Source: a virus. From it: a stretch of 64,000 nt of DNA. Positions within the stretch are counted from its first letter, which is position 1, and each line of letters starts with the position of its first letter. The position numbers and the translations under genes were made by a program. The notes beneath the pieces are model-generated. The model ran no database searches, had not been told where the DNA came from, and worked only from the letters and a program-made list of their open reading frames with translations. Positions 49,786 to 59,941 of the stretch are shown here, piece after piece. The stretch is taken from positions 260,429 through 324,428 of IMG/VR virus record IMGVR_UViG_3300033997_000478, one strand, 5' to 3'.

Positions 49786-52044
49786 TCAGTCGGGTCGATC
49801 GGTTTCCAGCGACACCGCGTTGATCAGTCGACCCAACGTGGTTTGACCTGCCCACATCGAAACTCGGGCCGGTGACTTCCAGGTGTTCCAGTTTTGCATC
49901 TGACGATAGCGGGCCAGTCGCCAGCGACGGTTGGCGTAGACCATGTCCTGCCAGCTCAGACTACCCAGTACCGCAAGGTAGTCGGTGAAGCTGTTGTCAT
50001 CGTCGTACGTACCGCGCTGGATGTAGGTTGCCGCTTCCTGCAGGCCCGCACCGCCGAGCAAGTCCGCCGTACCTTGAGCGAGTCGATCGCCCATGGAGAA
50101 GTTGGCTTGGATCGGCATGTGCATGATCGTGGACATGTCCACAATCGAGAAGGTCACATCGATGCCCAGGGCTTCGCCGTCTTGGTTCCAACCCATGTTA
50201 CCCACACCGCGGGTGATCGACATCGAATCGATCATACCCAGTCGGATGGCATGGCGACCGCGACAGAACGCCTCACAGATGAACGGTGAGGTGAACGAGC
50301 GCTTACCCGTAGACAGCGGCAGGGCCGCAGCCAACAACATCGACAGCGGGATGTACAGGTTCATCAGACGCGACATACGCGACCCGTAGGGGCTGCGCAG
50401 CTTGATCGTGTAATCTGCCCGCGGCAGGTTGGCCGTAGAGCCTGACCAGGTCTTGGGGATGTCCACGAAGGCGTTACCGGCCAGTGCGACCAGACCACCC
50501 ATCTGAATACCTTCCAGCGCACCCGACAAGAAAGCCTTACCGGCACTGATCACGCCACCAATCATCGAACCGAGCGGACCATCACTGATGTTACCATCAG
50601 CAAAGTCGAAACGGGCCGAACGTGCTTGGGAGGAGGTCGAGTTGAACTTGCTGGAGATGCCCGGCTCTTCCACCGAGTTACTGAAGGACTCACCCGTCGA
50701 GCCGGTATAGTTCACACGGAAGGTGACAAACTGCGAACCGTCGCGACGTTCAGCCTCGAACATCTCGCCCAGCTTGCTGAAGTAACCACCCGAGGACTTC
50801 TGTCCGCCGTCGGTGTAATTGCCCAAGTTGTACTGGCTACGATCGCCGACGAACTCAGAGTCCATCGAGATCTTGGCGCCCGAACCGGTAGAGCTGTCAT
50901 TACCGTTGGTGCCTTGGTCGGCATTACCGGTGATGATGTTGCCATCGATACCCATGCGGGTTTCGCCACCAGCTTGGTTGCGTTCGCTGCCCAGGTAGAT
51001 CTTGCGATACGTATCGATACCGCTTGACGGAACCGGTTGCAGGCCACCGTTGAGGAACATGTCCTGACGGAACTGCTTCATCGTCTTGGCAAGATCAGCG
51101 CTGTTGTTGATCGAGTCCAGACGCACCTGCAGTTCGGTGTTGAACTTGTTGGCGATACGCTGCGCGCGCGTGGCGATGGCATAGACGTCCAGACCCACCG
51201 GACCCTTGTCAGCCGTACCGGTGGCGCCCTTGGGACGGTCACCAACGGCGAAGATGTCCGGCAGGTACTTGGCGTACTCATCGAGCATCTGCTTCTGGTC
51301 ACCGCCAAAGCGGCCGTCGTTGATACCCATGACCGACTGCTGCGCCTCAGTCAGGGTATTGGGCATGATGCCCATGTTCACCGCAATACCATTGGCGATC
51401 GTGTTGACCGCCTGCCAGTACGGGTACATGGCCGGCTTGAGGTAGTAGTACTTACTGGCCGGAACGTTGGCCAAGAAGCGGATGATCTGACCGCCCAGGA
51501 TCAACGGCTGCAAGGGCAGAGCGAGCAAGAAGCCCACTGCCTTGCCGGCAGTTGAGAAGAAGTCAGAGGTACGGCCGGTACGGGCCATCAGGCCTGCGTC
51601 CACCGAGTAGAAGTTACTGAAGAACTGAATCAGCGAGTTGTACTCAGGTACGCCAAAGCGCATGATCAGGTCTTGACCGTAGTCATCCAATCCTTCGCTG
51701 TAGAAGCGACCAATACCTGCACTGGGGGTGGTGAAGCCAGGTTTGCCCGGATCACCTTCAGCCAAGTATTTACCTGAAGACATCATGTAGCGCACGCCAC
51801 CATTGTCGCGCTGTGCATTGGTTGCACCGCGACCGTAGCGTGAGTTACCACCCTGACGAATGTCAGCGTAGCGAGTGAAAGATGGCGGAGCATTGATGGC
51901 GAAATTGCCACCCAAGGTCGTGTCGACGAACTTGAAGCCCGCCGAGGACAACACTCGACGACGCTTGTCCAGCTCGTCCAGCGCCTGGTCAGGCAGCATG
52001 AACGATTGCTGCAACCAGACTTTGTCTTTAATTCGGAAAGCCAT
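49786..52044 (-). CDS. Large virion protein beside the transglycosylase gene (752 aa)
   Basis: 752 residues from the ATG at 52044 (MAFRIKDKVWLQ). No family recognised. A hydrophobic stretch near 150-200 (AVGFLLALPLQPLILGGQII) and another near 590 (LYIPLSMLLAAALPL) suggest membrane contact. Between them lies a Gly/Ser/Asn-rich section (about 370-500), and the rest is beta-rich. From memory, phiKZ gp182 lies beside gp181 in the same way, so this is probably a tail-tip or baseplate protein working with the transglycosylase. It follows that gene on the - strand after a hairpin. Confidence 0.62.
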   Translation of the reverse strand: MAFRIKDKVWLQQSFMLPDQALDELDKRRRVLSSAGFKFVDTTLGGNFAINAPPSFTRYADIRQGGNSRYGRGATNAQRDNGGVRYMMSSGKYLAEGDPGKPGFTTPSAGIGRFYSEGLDDYGQDLIMRFGVPEYNSLIQFFSNFYSVDAGLMARTGRTSDFFSTAGKAVGFLLALPLQPLILGGQIIRFLANVPASKYYYLKPAMYPYWQAVNTIANGIAVNMGIMPNTLTEAQQSVMGINDGRFGGDQKQMLDEYAKYLPDIFAVGDRPKGATGTADKGPVGLDVYAIATRAQRIANKFNTELQVRLDSINNSADLAKTMKQFRQDMFLNGGLQPVPSSGIDTYRKIYLGSERNQAGGETRMGIDGNIITGNADQGTNGNDSSTGSGAKISMDSEFVGDRSQYNLGNYTDGGQKSSGGYFSKLGEMFEAERRDGSQFVTFRVNYTGSTGESFSNSVEEPGISSKFNSTSSQARSARFDFADGNISDGPLGSMIGGVISAGKAFLSGALEGIQMGGLVALAGNAFVDIPKTWSGSTANLPRADYTIKLRSPYGSRMSRLMNLYIPLSMLLAAALPLSTGKRSFTSPFICEAFCRGRHAIRLGMIDSMSITRGVGNMGWNQDGEALGIDVTFSIVDMSTIMHMPIQANFSMGDRLAQGTADLLGGAGLQEAATYIQRGTYDDDNSFTDYLAVLGSLSWQDMVYANRRWRLARYRQMQNWNTWKSPARVSMWAGQTTLGRLINAVSLETDRPD

Positions 52045-52065
52045 GAATAACCTCGAGAGAAGAAG

Positions 52066-52089
52066 GCGGGGGAGGATCACCTCCCCCGC
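52066..52089 (-). terminator. Hairpin after the giant transglycosylase gene
   Basis: GCGGGGGAGG pairs with CCTCCCCCGC around a four-base loop. On the - strand CTTCTTCTCTC follows, so it ends or attenuates the transcript of the 2589-residue gene. Confidence 0.82.
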
Positions 52090-52106
52090 GCTTCACTTAT
52101 GCCGCC

Positions 52107-55100
52107 TTACTGGTGACGCACATCGATCGGCACACCACCGTTGAAGGTGTTGGTCGGTCGCGTGCTCTCCAGCCTTGCCGAAGACGGCGGAGTCGGAGGC
52201 CGTTGTTCGGCAACGGTTTGTTGCTGGGGTTGTTCTGCTTGCTTCTGGGTCTGACTGGAGCCCTGTTGTTGCATCAGGGGTTTACCTCCATTCATCTGCA
52301 TCCGCAGCAGCGTGACGATGTCGCCGGTATTGATGCGAGTCTGGCGTGCCTCTTCCACCAGGTTGGCCAAGAGCTGGGTGCTCTGGTTTTGCTGGGTAGC
52401 GGACACCTGACTTTCGTAGCGGTTCTGGATCTCAGTCTGACGAAGCGTTTCAGCGCGCTGGGCGCGTTCACGTTCTTGGGCCTGGAACTTAGCCGCCTCA
52501 TCGCTGCTTTGAGCAGCCGAGGTTGCACTCAATGCCGAGGTGCTGGAAATGTCCGGAGCCGGCATAGCCGACGAACCGGAAGGACCATTACCTGCACCCT
52601 GCGCCAGAATACCACCACCGGTCTTCTGCATGTCCGTCGCTTCGGCCGGAGCCTGACGCGGAACATCGGAGATTTCCGTTTCCGGCTTGGGCGGATTGAC
52701 ACCGCCGCCAGCGTTGGCTGTCGTGGTCGTGGTCGTGGGCGGGTAAGCCGAGTCGTTACCGACATTGGGCTTATTCCCCGTGGTATCCACGCTGGCCGTT
52801 ACGCCAGAGAAGTCTGCCTTACCTGCAGCGGCCGGAGCCGTGCCGGTGGGCTGCATGACCTGACCACCCAAACCTGCATCGCCGCCGTAGCCCTTGTAGG
52901 CATTGAGCATCTTGCGTTGCAGATCTGCGTACACCGCACCGATGGTACGGGGACGACTGTAGTCCGGCACCATCCTCTTACCTTCGCGCTTGGATTCGTA
53001 GAACACCCAAGCGTTGGCAGCGGCTGCACGCGGGAACGCCTTGACGGCATTCTCGTTGGGATCCTTGTTCAGGAACTGCGCAGCGCCTTCCGGACCGAGG
53101 AAGTGAGCCATGTACATGTCAGTAGCCGTCAGCGGCTTCTTGACCTTCTTGGACACGTAACTGTAGTTGGACTTCAGGTACAGCGCACCCATGATGGCAT
53201 TGGCACGCGAGTCCAGCGGACCGGTACCCGGAGCGATGCCGTACTTGCTGGCATGCTGGGCCATCGACTGACGCCACGTACCTGGGATGAACTGATACAG
53301 ACCCTGAGCTGCGGACGTACCGGGGCTGCCCAGCGGGTTGAAGCTGGACTCCACCATGCACATCGCATACAGCATGTTCGGATCGGTGCCGGTCATCTTG
53401 GCTACGGCATCGAGCATCGGCTTGAGCGCCGCAAAACGCTGCTTCACCGGCATCGCCGCCAGTTCCTGGTTACTGGGGATCTGGGGCAACGAATTGATGT
53501 CGCCGCCCGTACCACCGCCAGGATGCTGAATAGCCGTGCCGCCGGTCAATGCACCGTAGACCGCCTGACCCGGCGCCAACGCAGCCGAAGCTGCCGAAGT
53601 AGCTGCACCGGACCAATCACCAGCCTTGGCTTGGTTGTAGGCCTGCGAACCCAGGTCGGTCACCGTGGTGGCCACGTCCTTGACACGGTCGATTTGACGA
53701 CCCAGCCAGTTACGCTCACCACTCTTACCGCCGAGGAAGTCATCCACCTTGGCCTGACCGCGACCCATGGCATCGAGCATGTTGGCAATCATGCCCTTCT
53801 TGTTGGCTGCCTGAGCGTCCAGGCCATCGACCTTGGTTTCGCTCATCACCTTCTTGCTGACAATGCTTCGCAGAGCCAGCAGTGAACCCGTCGTTGCCGC
53901 TTGATCGGTCAGCAGCTTTTCCTGGGCACTCCACGGGGAAATCGTGACGTACCAGACCGAACGACCATCATCGTCCTTGGCTGCCATGATGTCTTGAGCC
54001 ATCTGAACCAACTGCTCACCCTTGAGGGTTTTCTCAGGTGCCGTCAGGTCGACGTTCTTGGCAATCTTGTCAGCCGAGCGAATGTAGGCAATCGCAGTGG
54101 GCAGGAAGCGCTTGTTGAACCAGATGCCCCAGCGCTCACGATCATCCGGCGTATTCGGCGTCAGGCCGAAGAATGCGCACGCCGTGGAGTAGGTAGCGTC
54201 CGTGTCCATGTTGTAGTATGCGCTACCGTCACTTGCCAGCTGGGTGTTCTTAGCCACGAACATTTCCAGAGCAATCAACGCACGGACACGATCGATCTCC
54301 AGTTCTGCCAGACCGTAAGTCCGCAGACGGATCGCTTGCAGCGGGGTGATCTTGTCGGCACGACCCAGCAGCGGCGGGAGTAGACCCGTCAGCGGCTTGG
54401 TCAGGAGAATCTTGCCCTTCAACGATTCAGTACCGCCAGCCTTGTTAGCCAGCTCCTGATTCTGAAGTGCCAGACCTTCCTTCTTGACCAACTTGTTGTT
54501 GTACCACTCAGCCGCCCATTGGGCTTGCATGCGGAACTGAGTCGGGGCCATGTCAGCCAGCTTGTTCAGCTTGTCGCCAAAGCGCTTGGACAGCGGACCG
54601 CCCTTGCCATCGACGTTGCACGACTTGACCGCCAGCAGGTAGGCCTGTTCGATCTTGTTCGGGTCATCGATGATGTCAGCCGGATCACCGGTCGGAGAAG
54701 CCAGTACAGCGTAGACGCTGCGGCTCACTCCGTTCCAGACACTGTTGACCAGCTTCAACCGCGACTCGGGCGGCAGCTTGTCAGTGTCATTCATCATGTC
54801 CAGCGAACTGGTCATCATGGAGGCCTTGAAGTTCTCCCCCGACACCTTCTTGGACGGATCGATCTTGTTCAGCTCGATGATCCATTGGGTGTAGACCGGC
54901 AAGAAGCGATTGGCGTACCAAGTCTGGAACGAACCGCGATCCAGCGAGGAGCCGCCGAACCACATCATGCCATCGTGGATACCAAACAGCTCGTAGGCGT
55001 CATTCATGGTGAAGTCGTCACCGCCACCCAGACTGGTCGACACGTTACCGGTCGCCTGGTCGATGTGCGGGGCCAGCTTTTCTTCCAGCTTGACAACCTT

Positions 55101-58100
55101 TTCCACCAACGAACGATTGTTGGACTCGATACCGTACTGAGCGAAGCGGAAGGCACGGATGGGGTTGAACTTACCGTAGCGAGCACCGCGGTAGGACTGC
55201 CAGGTTTGCAGCGAGGCTTGGCCGATCACAGCTGCAGCGATTGCTGCCGGGATAGCCCATGCCGGCGCCGTACCCACTGCGACAGTACCGCCCGCTGCTG
55301 CGGCCGTACCGCCAGCGGCCGTAGCCGCTGCACCACCGGCGGCTGCCGTAGCGCCACCAGCTGCGGCTGCGCCGCCACCTGCTGCTGCAGCACCGCCGGC
55401 CGTGCTGGCAGTGCCGGCCAGACCCACTGCACGAGCACCCCACATGCCGCCTTGGGCGACCATGCGAGCAGTCATTGCAGTATCGGCCACCTCAGCGCCC
55501 TTATCCAGAGCACCGCGAGCTGCGCTGTCCTTACCCACGCCGAACTTGTCCATCAACCAACCGCCACCACCGGCGAGCACGCTGGTGATCATCAAGCCCT
55601 TCGCGCTGAACAGGCCCTTGCCCTTACTCAGCAGGCCCTTACCGCCACGGAACAGACGAGCCAGAGCGCCCGCCTTCCCCTTCGGGATCGGCGGCGGGTT
55701 ACCCTTGGGAATCGGCGGCGGACCGCCCCGACCAGCACGTCGACGACCCTTTCCGCCACGACGGTTGTTCTTTCCCTTTTCCTGGGTCTTGCCCTTCTCG
55801 TTCTTATTCTCGCCCTTCTTACCCTTCTTGTCCTTTTCATCGCCGCCGTCACCACCCATGTAGTAGGTGTTGCCGCCGCCGTCACCGGAATCCTCGTCGC
55901 CTTCGTCCTCATCAGACGAACCGCCGAACAGACCCTTGGACTTATTTGCGATCCAGGACATCAGGGCAGCTACCGGGCCCTTCTTTTCTTCAGCCTTCTT
56001 CTCTTCGGCTTCCTTCTTCTTTTCGTCCTCAGCTTCCTTCTTGGCGAACTGCTCTTGCCACGAACCCTTACGGGGCGCAGCGCCGGGCATCCGCTTATCC
56101 AGCAGCTTGTAGATCTTCTCCAGCAGGTCCACTTGCTTAGCCCCGTGCTTTTCGAACGGGTTGAGCAGTGCACCGAGGAACTTGAAGGGGGCACCGAGCA
56201 TTCCACCGCCCAGACCCATCAGACCGCCGAACAGCTTACCATAGCCCTTCATAGCGCCGCCGAACAGAGCGGCAGCACCCTTGACCACACTACCAGCCGC
56301 GCCAGCCAGAGCGGTGAGGACCTTCATCGCCGGAGTCTTCAACGGCATCCCCCAACGACCAACCAGACCCGGATCATGGATCTCGCTGTCGTACAGGACC
56401 GTCTTGTCCGTCGCCGACGCCTTAGCGCCTTGCTTGGGCAGCTCCTTAATCTCACCGTGGATGTCGTCGTAGTCACGCACGACCTTACCCGGCTTCTTGT
56501 CATTGGCGTTGTAGTACAAGCCGGACTTCATCTTGCTCGCCTTCAGGCGCGGCTCACGCTCGCCCTTGACGTAGACGTCCACCTGCTTGTTCACAGTCCA
56601 CTTGGCCAAATCACCGACCGCGCGGCCAGCGGCACCCAGAATCTTGAACGGGGCGCCAAAGATACCGGCGTAACCACCCAGAACCGTACGGGTCAGCTTA
56701 CCTGCGCCCGTGAGGGCCAGCCGCACCAGACCATTGGGGCCCTTGGCGAAGATACCCTTGTCGAAGTCTTCCTGACTCAGCGCCGTGGAACCATCGACCA
56801 AGTCGGTGACCGGGCCGGTGACATCACGCCACGAGCGGATCTTCTTACCAGAGTTCTCATCGCGGTATTGGCCGAGCTTGATCTTCTGCGCCGTCAGTGC
56901 CGGCTTGCGCACGCCTTGGACGTAGATGTCCTTGGTGCCACGTAGTACGTCCATGGTCTTGTCCATGATCGCACCAGTGATCGAGGTGCCCACCTTGGTG
57001 ATACCGCGGGCGCCACTGAACAGGCCGCTGTAGATTCCCTTGGTGTAGGCCCACATCCCCTTGCCCAGACCCTTCGCACCGGCCCATGCACCGCCCACGC
57101 CCTTGACGAAGATCGTATCCAGAATGCCCTTACGGAACATCCCGGCCTTTTCTCCGTCCTGACCCTGGGTGGCCAGCAAACCGGCGATCGCCTTCAAGAC
57201 TTCCAGCTGTTCGCTGTTGAGGCGAATCAGTTCTGGACCTTCAGCAAAAGTGGCCTGCATCATCGTGCCGTCAGCAGCTGCCGCATTGCTGGGCGTATAG
57301 GCTGCTTGATGGATTGCACGACGACGGCCGAGGATGGACTGTGCGCGCGCCTTGGCACGCTCAACCACGCCACGCAGGAACTCACCACCGCGACGTGCCA
57401 GCTTGGCCAGATCACCGGTGGTGACCACGGTCTCGCCAGTTTCGTCAACGACCGGACCTGCGATCTTGTCGACCGAGTCAATCGTCTCGTTGGTGATGGC
57501 GTCCTTGTAATCGCCGTTGCGCATCTTGGTGCCGGACAACAGGACATCGCCGGTAGCGCCGTTGACCACGTCAAACGCACCATCCTCCGGAATCGGCGGC
57601 GGTTCGGATCGACGGAAGACGTCACGGATACCGGAGGCAACCTTGTTGATCGCTCCGCTGACGTTGAAGGTGTAGACCTTACCGTCCAGATCCACCAGAC
57701 CATGGGAGAGCACGCTCGGGTCGATGACGACCTCGTTGGTGGTCAGGTCGCGCACAGCGCCCTTGACGTCCTCCCACTTCTCCAGGATCTTGCCAGTGGC
57801 AGCATCGGCGTATTGACCCGCACGCAGCTTACCTGCTTGCAGAACCGCCTTGGAACCACCGGCCACGTACAAGTCCTTCAGCTCCCGGCCCTTGGTGCCG
57901 AAGAAGTCCTTGGCCTTATCGGTGGCCATGTCTTTCAGACGATCGGTAGCCGAACGCTTCTCCATCTTGATGTCATCGAAGGAGGCGCTGCCGACCATGT
58001 CCAAGAACTTGGAAACCTTCAACTTCGGACGAAAGCCTTCGAACTCCAGCAGACCCGCTTCTTCCAGCAGTTCCTGCATACCAGCCGAGACGTAAACGCC

Positions 58101-59876
58101 TGCTGCCGAAGAAGGAATGGCCGAACCGAAGTTGAGGTTGTTGAACTGCTCATCCATCTGGTCCATCCACACATGGTCGGTGGAACCGTCTTGACGACGG
58201 CCGGACTTGGAGAAGATCTGTGACAGTTCCGCCTTCGCGGTCGGGGAGAGCTCGGGGGTGTTGATGCCGGGGTTGATGTAACGGTTGATGTCAAACTCGA
58301 CACCTTCGGCCGAGTCCATCTGGATCTGGCGGCTGAACTCACGCATGGTGTTGGAGGAGATCGGACGACCACCTGCCAGCGCCTTGATGAAGTCCTCCAC
58401 GTCGCGACGGGAGGCAGCCAGCTTTTCCGGTTCAGCGATGCGGCGGGTTATGTCCTTGGCCGCTTCGCTCATCGTGGTGAACTTGCCACGCTCGATGTTG
58501 TACACCTGACGCTTGGCGTTGGGGTCCAGCACCCGCGCGGTGTTGTGTTCGATGCGACTCAGCAGGCCGGGGATGATTTCCACCAGTGTCTTGCGGGACA
58601 GCTTGTCCCACGATGCCGGCTTGTCCATCGCATCCAGACCGTGGCGACCAATACTGGTGTCCAGTCGGTGCGTGCGGATCTGGTCCTTGATGATTTCCTC
58701 GATCAGGCCGCCCAGACCCTCGCGGCTGGTAGCCGTACGGGCCCACTTGTTGGCCTTCTGCGGGATGTTGCGGATAAAGCGGTTTGCGCGCGCACCCTTC
58801 TGCGCCAGCTGCGGATACTTCTTCTCCAGCCACTGACGGACCGGACCGGAAAGCATACGCACTGCGCCTTCAGCTGCCATACCGCCGCCAGCCTGCATCA
58901 GTACTTCCAGCAGCGGCATGTCATCGGCCATCTCCGAGCCCATGATGCCGTCACGACCCATACCGGCCAGGTCCTTGACGTTATCACGCAGTCGCTTGAA
59001 GGTGTCGCCCATGAAGCGCTTGGCGTAAGCGCCAGCCGAGTCTTGCAGGTTACCCAGCAGACGTTGGCGGAAGCTGTTGGTTGCCGAGTGCATGATGTTC
59101 TGCTTGGCGATGTCCGGCATGGCCGTATTCTTCACCAAGTCCACCAAGCTCATGTGGGTGCGACGAGCGGTCTCCACTTGCAGACGGAACTGGTCACGCT
59201 GTAGGTAGAAGGATCGGGTCTGCAACTCCAGCATACGTCGCTGGACGCGGTTGTTGACCTGATCGTTGTAGGCATTGAGCTGAGCCACGCCGGCTTGGAT
59301 CGCAGCCAGATGTTGAACCTGCTTGCGCGAGGTGCGCAGGTTCTGGCCGTGTAGGACCATGCGTTCAACGCGATCTTCAGCGCGATAGCGCGCGTCGATC
59401 TCGTCTTTGACTTCGAACACGCTGGCGAGCGAATCCTTCAGATCCTGCTCGTTCTGCTCGGCCGCCGTCATCGACTTGTACTGCTCACGCGGCTTGCCAA
59501 ATTCTTCCCACGCATCGTGAGTGAACTTGGGCGTGTACGTCTTCAGCTTCGGCAGATTGCGCTGGACAATACGACGCAGGGCCGGCATTGCCGGCTCCAT
59601 CTCCCTGCTGGCCGTATTGTATAGTTCTTCCGCCTCCCGATACCGTTCTTCAGCAAAATTGTAGACCGAACCGTAACCTCGCGGCAACGCATTCGAAACA
59701 ATCGTGCCAATCATCGCCGGAGACTTGAACGCATCGCGCGCACCAGCTGCAAAGCTGGAGGTGGCGCGGGCGATCACGCCTCGGTTGGTTCTCTGATTGA
59801 CAGGCGCGAACGGATCGGGGAAATCGTAATCAAGATCGCGACCCCAGTCGGAGTCGTCGAGTTGTTTCTGCGCCAT
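52107..59876 (-). CDS. Giant virion protein with SLT-type lytic transglycosylase domain
   Basis: 2589 residues, gp181-like by layout. Residues 1-650 are helical. About 660-1170 holds four related segments of the type D-[ILV]-YV-x-G, LxAxKxxxGQYxD, W-x-D-[VI]-x-G-x-V, starting near 666, 768, 982 and 1099. Near 1330-1440 is a charged, Lys/Gly/Pro-rich stretch (PPPIPKGNPPPIPKG), then a Gly/Ala-rich hydrophobic part (about 1480-1560). The SLT domain (about 2150-2300) has Glu2176 in AMCMVESSFNP as catalytic acid, then AAQGLYQFIPGTW and AYLKSNY-like motifs. Such domains open peptidoglycan during DNA entry. The end is Gln/Pro-rich. It may double as a tape measure. Confidence 0.85.
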   Translation of the reverse strand: MAQKQLDDSDWGRDLDYDFPDPFAPVNQRTNRGVIARATSSFAAGARDAFKSPAMIGTIVSNALPRGYGSVYNFAEERYREAEELYNTASREMEPAMPALRRIVQRNLPKLKTYTPKFTHDAWEEFGKPREQYKSMTAAEQNEQDLKDSLASVFEVKDEIDARYRAEDRVERMVLHGQNLRTSRKQVQHLAAIQAGVAQLNAYNDQVNNRVQRRMLELQTRSFYLQRDQFRLQVETARRTHMSLVDLVKNTAMPDIAKQNIMHSATNSFRQRLLGNLQDSAGAYAKRFMGDTFKRLRDNVKDLAGMGRDGIMGSEMADDMPLLEVLMQAGGGMAAEGAVRMLSGPVRQWLEKKYPQLAQKGARANRFIRNIPQKANKWARTATSREGLGGLIEEIIKDQIRTHRLDTSIGRHGLDAMDKPASWDKLSRKTLVEIIPGLLSRIEHNTARVLDPNAKRQVYNIERGKFTTMSEAAKDITRRIAEPEKLAASRRDVEDFIKALAGGRPISSNTMREFSRQIQMDSAEGVEFDINRYINPGINTPELSPTAKAELSQIFSKSGRRQDGSTDHVWMDQMDEQFNNLNFGSAIPSSAAGVYVSAGMQELLEEAGLLEFEGFRPKLKVSKFLDMVGSASFDDIKMEKRSATDRLKDMATDKAKDFFGTKGRELKDLYVAGGSKAVLQAGKLRAGQYADAATGKILEKWEDVKGAVRDLTTNEVVIDPSVLSHGLVDLDGKVYTFNVSGAINKVASGIRDVFRRSEPPPIPEDGAFDVVNGATGDVLLSGTKMRNGDYKDAITNETIDSVDKIAGPVVDETGETVVTTGDLAKLARRGGEFLRGVVERAKARAQSILGRRRAIHQAAYTPSNAAAADGTMMQATFAEGPELIRLNSEQLEVLKAIAGLLATQGQDGEKAGMFRKGILDTIFVKGVGGAWAGAKGLGKGMWAYTKGIYSGLFSGARGITKVGTSITGAIMDKTMDVLRGTKDIYVQGVRKPALTAQKIKLGQYRDENSGKKIRSWRDVTGPVTDLVDGSTALSQEDFDKGIFAKGPNGLVRLALTGAGKLTRTVLGGYAGIFGAPFKILGAAGRAVGDLAKWTVNKQVDVYVKGEREPRLKASKMKSGLYYNANDKKPGKVVRDYDDIHGEIKELPKQGAKASATDKTVLYDSEIHDPGLVGRWGMPLKTPAMKVLTALAGAAGSVVKGAAALFGGAMKGYGKLFGGLMGLGGGMLGAPFKFLGALLNPFEKHGAKQVDLLEKIYKLLDKRMPGAAPRKGSWQEQFAKKEAEDEKKKEAEEKKAEEKKGPVAALMSWIANKSKGLFGGSSDEDEGDEDSGDGGGNTYYMGGDGGDEKDKKGKKGENKNEKGKTQEKGKNNRRGGKGRRRAGRGGPPPIPKGNPPPIPKGKAGALARLFRGGKGLLSKGKGLFSAKGLMITSVLAGGGGWLMDKFGVGKDSAARGALDKGAEVADTAMTARMVAQGGMWGARAVGLAGTASTAGGAAAAGGGAAAAGGATAAAGGAAATAAGGTAAAAGGTVAVGTAPAWAIPAAIAAAVIGQASLQTWQSYRGARYGKFNPIRAFRFAQYGIESNNRSLVEKVVKLEEKLAPHIDQATGNVSTSLGGGDDFTMNDAYELFGIHDGMMWFGGSSLDRGSFQTWYANRFLPVYTQWIIELNKIDPSKKVSGENFKASMMTSSLDMMNDTDKLPPESRLKLVNSVWNGVSRSVYAVLASPTGDPADIIDDPNKIEQAYLLAVKSCNVDGKGGPLSKRFGDKLNKLADMAPTQFRMQAQWAAEWYNNKLVKKEGLALQNQELANKAGGTESLKGKILLTKPLTGLLPPLLGRADKITPLQAIRLRTYGLAELEIDRVRALIALEMFVAKNTQLASDGSAYYNMDTDATYSTACAFFGLTPNTPDDRERWGIWFNKRFLPTAIAYIRSADKIAKNVDLTAPEKTLKGEQLVQMAQDIMAAKDDDGRSVWYVTISPWSAQEKLLTDQAATTGSLLALRSIVSKKVMSETKVDGLDAQAANKKGMIANMLDAMGRGQAKVDDFLGGKSGERNWLGRQIDRVKDVATTVTDLGSQAYNQAKAGDWSGAATSAASAALAPGQAVYGALTGGTAIQHPGGGTGGDINSLPQIPSNQELAAMPVKQRFAALKPMLDAVAKMTGTDPNMLYAMCMVESSFNPLGSPGTSAAQGLYQFIPGTWRQSMAQHASKYGIAPGTGPLDSRANAIMGALYLKSNYSYVSKKVKKPLTATDMYMAHFLGPEGAAQFLNKDPNENAVKAFPRAAAANAWVFYESKREGKRMVPDYSRPRTIGAVYADLQRKMLNAYKGYGGDAGLGGQVMQPTGTAPAAAGKADFSGVTASVDTTGNKPNVGNDSAYPPTTTTTTANAGGGVNPPKPETEISDVPRQAPAEATDMQKTGGGILAQGAGNGPSGSSAMPAPDISSTSALSATSAAQSSDEAAKFQAQERERAQRAETLRQTEIQNRYESQVSATQQNQSTQLLANLVEEARQTRINTGDIVTLLRMQMNGGKPLMQQQGSSQTQKQAEQPQQQTVAEQRPPTPPSSARLESTRPTNTFNGGVPIDVRHQ

Positions 59877-59941
59877 TGTTTTCTCCTGGCCTTATTAAAA
59901 GGCCTCAGGCCCTCAATTCATAGTTTAAGGAATCCAGACTG
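59877..59941. promoter_or_regulatory. Divergent gap between the transglycosylase and beta' genes
   Basis: 65 bases. CTATG on the - strand (CATAG at 59919-59923) lies 43 bases from the start of the giant gene. A small inverted repeat, GGCCTT/AAGGCC, is at 59888-59904. No TATG faces the beta' gene before its ATG. AAGGA at 59927-59931 is its ribosome site. Confidence 0.4.

Noticed and set aside
49635-49823. 62-codon + strand reading frame.
   Set aside because: It overlaps a terminator hairpin and the end of the leftward gene, has no ribosome site and has low-complexity composition.
52107-59876. Pure tape-measure protein assignment.
   Set aside because: Length would fit, but the SLT domain with Glu2176, the internal repeats and the position beside beta' fit the gp181-like peptidoglycan hydrolase better. 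A dual role is left open.
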